NCBI GenBank assembly: GCA_965247245.1
Contig: CBDFGV010000003.1
Coordinates: 2,356,001-2,420,000 of the forward strand
Origin: Tectiglobus sp965247245
GTDB taxonomy: Bacteria > Pseudomonadota > Alphaproteobacteria > Rhizobiales > Hyphomicrobiaceae
Reading direction: 5' to 3'
Length of the DNA stretch: 64,000 bases
Position numbers and translations under genes: made by a program. Under the pieces are notes generated by a model that was not told the origin of the DNA, did not search any database, and was given only the letters and a program-made list of their open reading frames with translations. Of the stretch, positions 63,884 through 64,000 are shown piece after piece; within the stretch, counting starts at the first letter, position 1, and every line of letters starts with the position of its first letter.

Positions 63884-64000
63884 CTAAAACACCTTGGTCT
63901 TCGCAAGAGTCTCGTCGAAGTCGGCGCCTTGGAGGACGCGATCGATGAACCGCTTGAGACCACTGCGACCGAGCTTTCGATCGAGACGTCGAACAGCAGT
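63884..64000 (-). CDS. C-terminal fragment of a gene entering from the right
   Basis: On the reverse strand the frame ends in TAG at 63884 and reads back to the window edge (39 codons including the stop): TAVRRLDRKLGRSGLKRFID ... and ending ETLAKTKVF. No family is recognised from so short a piece. Convergent with the PRC-barrel gene. Confidence 0.55.
   Translation of the reverse strand, partial: TAVRRLDRKLGRSGLKRFIDRVLQGADFDETLAKTKVF

Overview
The window looks like chromosome from an alphaproteobacterium, most likely of the Hyphomicrobiales (Rhizobiales). The best support is the right end, where gyrA, coaD, two cyclophilins, queA and tgt sit head to tail on the minus strand in the order usual for that group. 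The globin-coupled chemoreceptor, ArsR/AqpS pair, fused DctQM TRAP permease and FixK/FNR-like regulon also fit. No species name can be given from the sequence alone.

Layout. (1) 1-7.4 kb: a FecR-domain protein with a long Gly-Asn tail and a CHASE2-PAS-GGDEF protein (cut by the window edge) face a TpsB/FhaC-type outer-membrane protein across an operator-like divergent promoter; a secreted caspase-like protein follows. (2) 8.2-27 kb: a stress/low-oxygen cluster. It holds PmpA/PmpB-like YeeE/YedE proteins, an NfeD-stomatin pair, four universal stress proteins, two SAM methyltransferases (SDMT-like and Cfa), Pcm, a patatin, a zinc alcohol dehydrogenase, Hsp20, two zincin-like proteins, a macro-domain protein and a Crp/Fnr regulator without an N-terminal Fe-S cysteine cluster. 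Four good FNR/FixK boxes and two weaker ones lie in front of these genes, and several decide which start codon is likely. (3) 27-33.9 kb: a TPR-cytochrome c fusion, a phasin, a PaaK-like adenylate-forming enzyme, and an ArsR/aquaporin/dehydratase group. (4) 34-35.1 kb: an IS110-family transposase with a highly structured leader. (5) 36-41.2 kb: a GntR repressor divergent from a TRAP transporter operon that ends in an unlisted 41-residue membrane protein. (6) 41.2-49.5 kb: an IS3 remnant, a LuxR solo, a TPR protein, CheW, a globin-coupled chemoreceptor and a fifth universal stress protein. (7) 50.7-55.8 kb: an integrative element with two novel coupled genes, a ribbon-helix-helix-like protein, a small HTH protein and a tyrosine integrase running into the 3' end of tRNA-Lys(TTT). 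(8) 55.9-64 kb: compact core genes.

The contrast is sharp. Left of tRNA-Lys the genes are separated by many non-coding stretches of 0.5-1.4 kb that carry decayed, dispersed repeats built around a GTCCGCT/AGCGGAC inverted motif. Right of it the genes are tightly packed. No CRISPR array, rRNA or restriction system was seen. The most notable items are the FecR/CHASE2/TpsB/caspase group, the local FNR regulon, the structured IS110 leader with a changed catalytic residue, the TPR-cytochrome c fusion, the duplicated-motif secreted protein and the dispersed repeat family.
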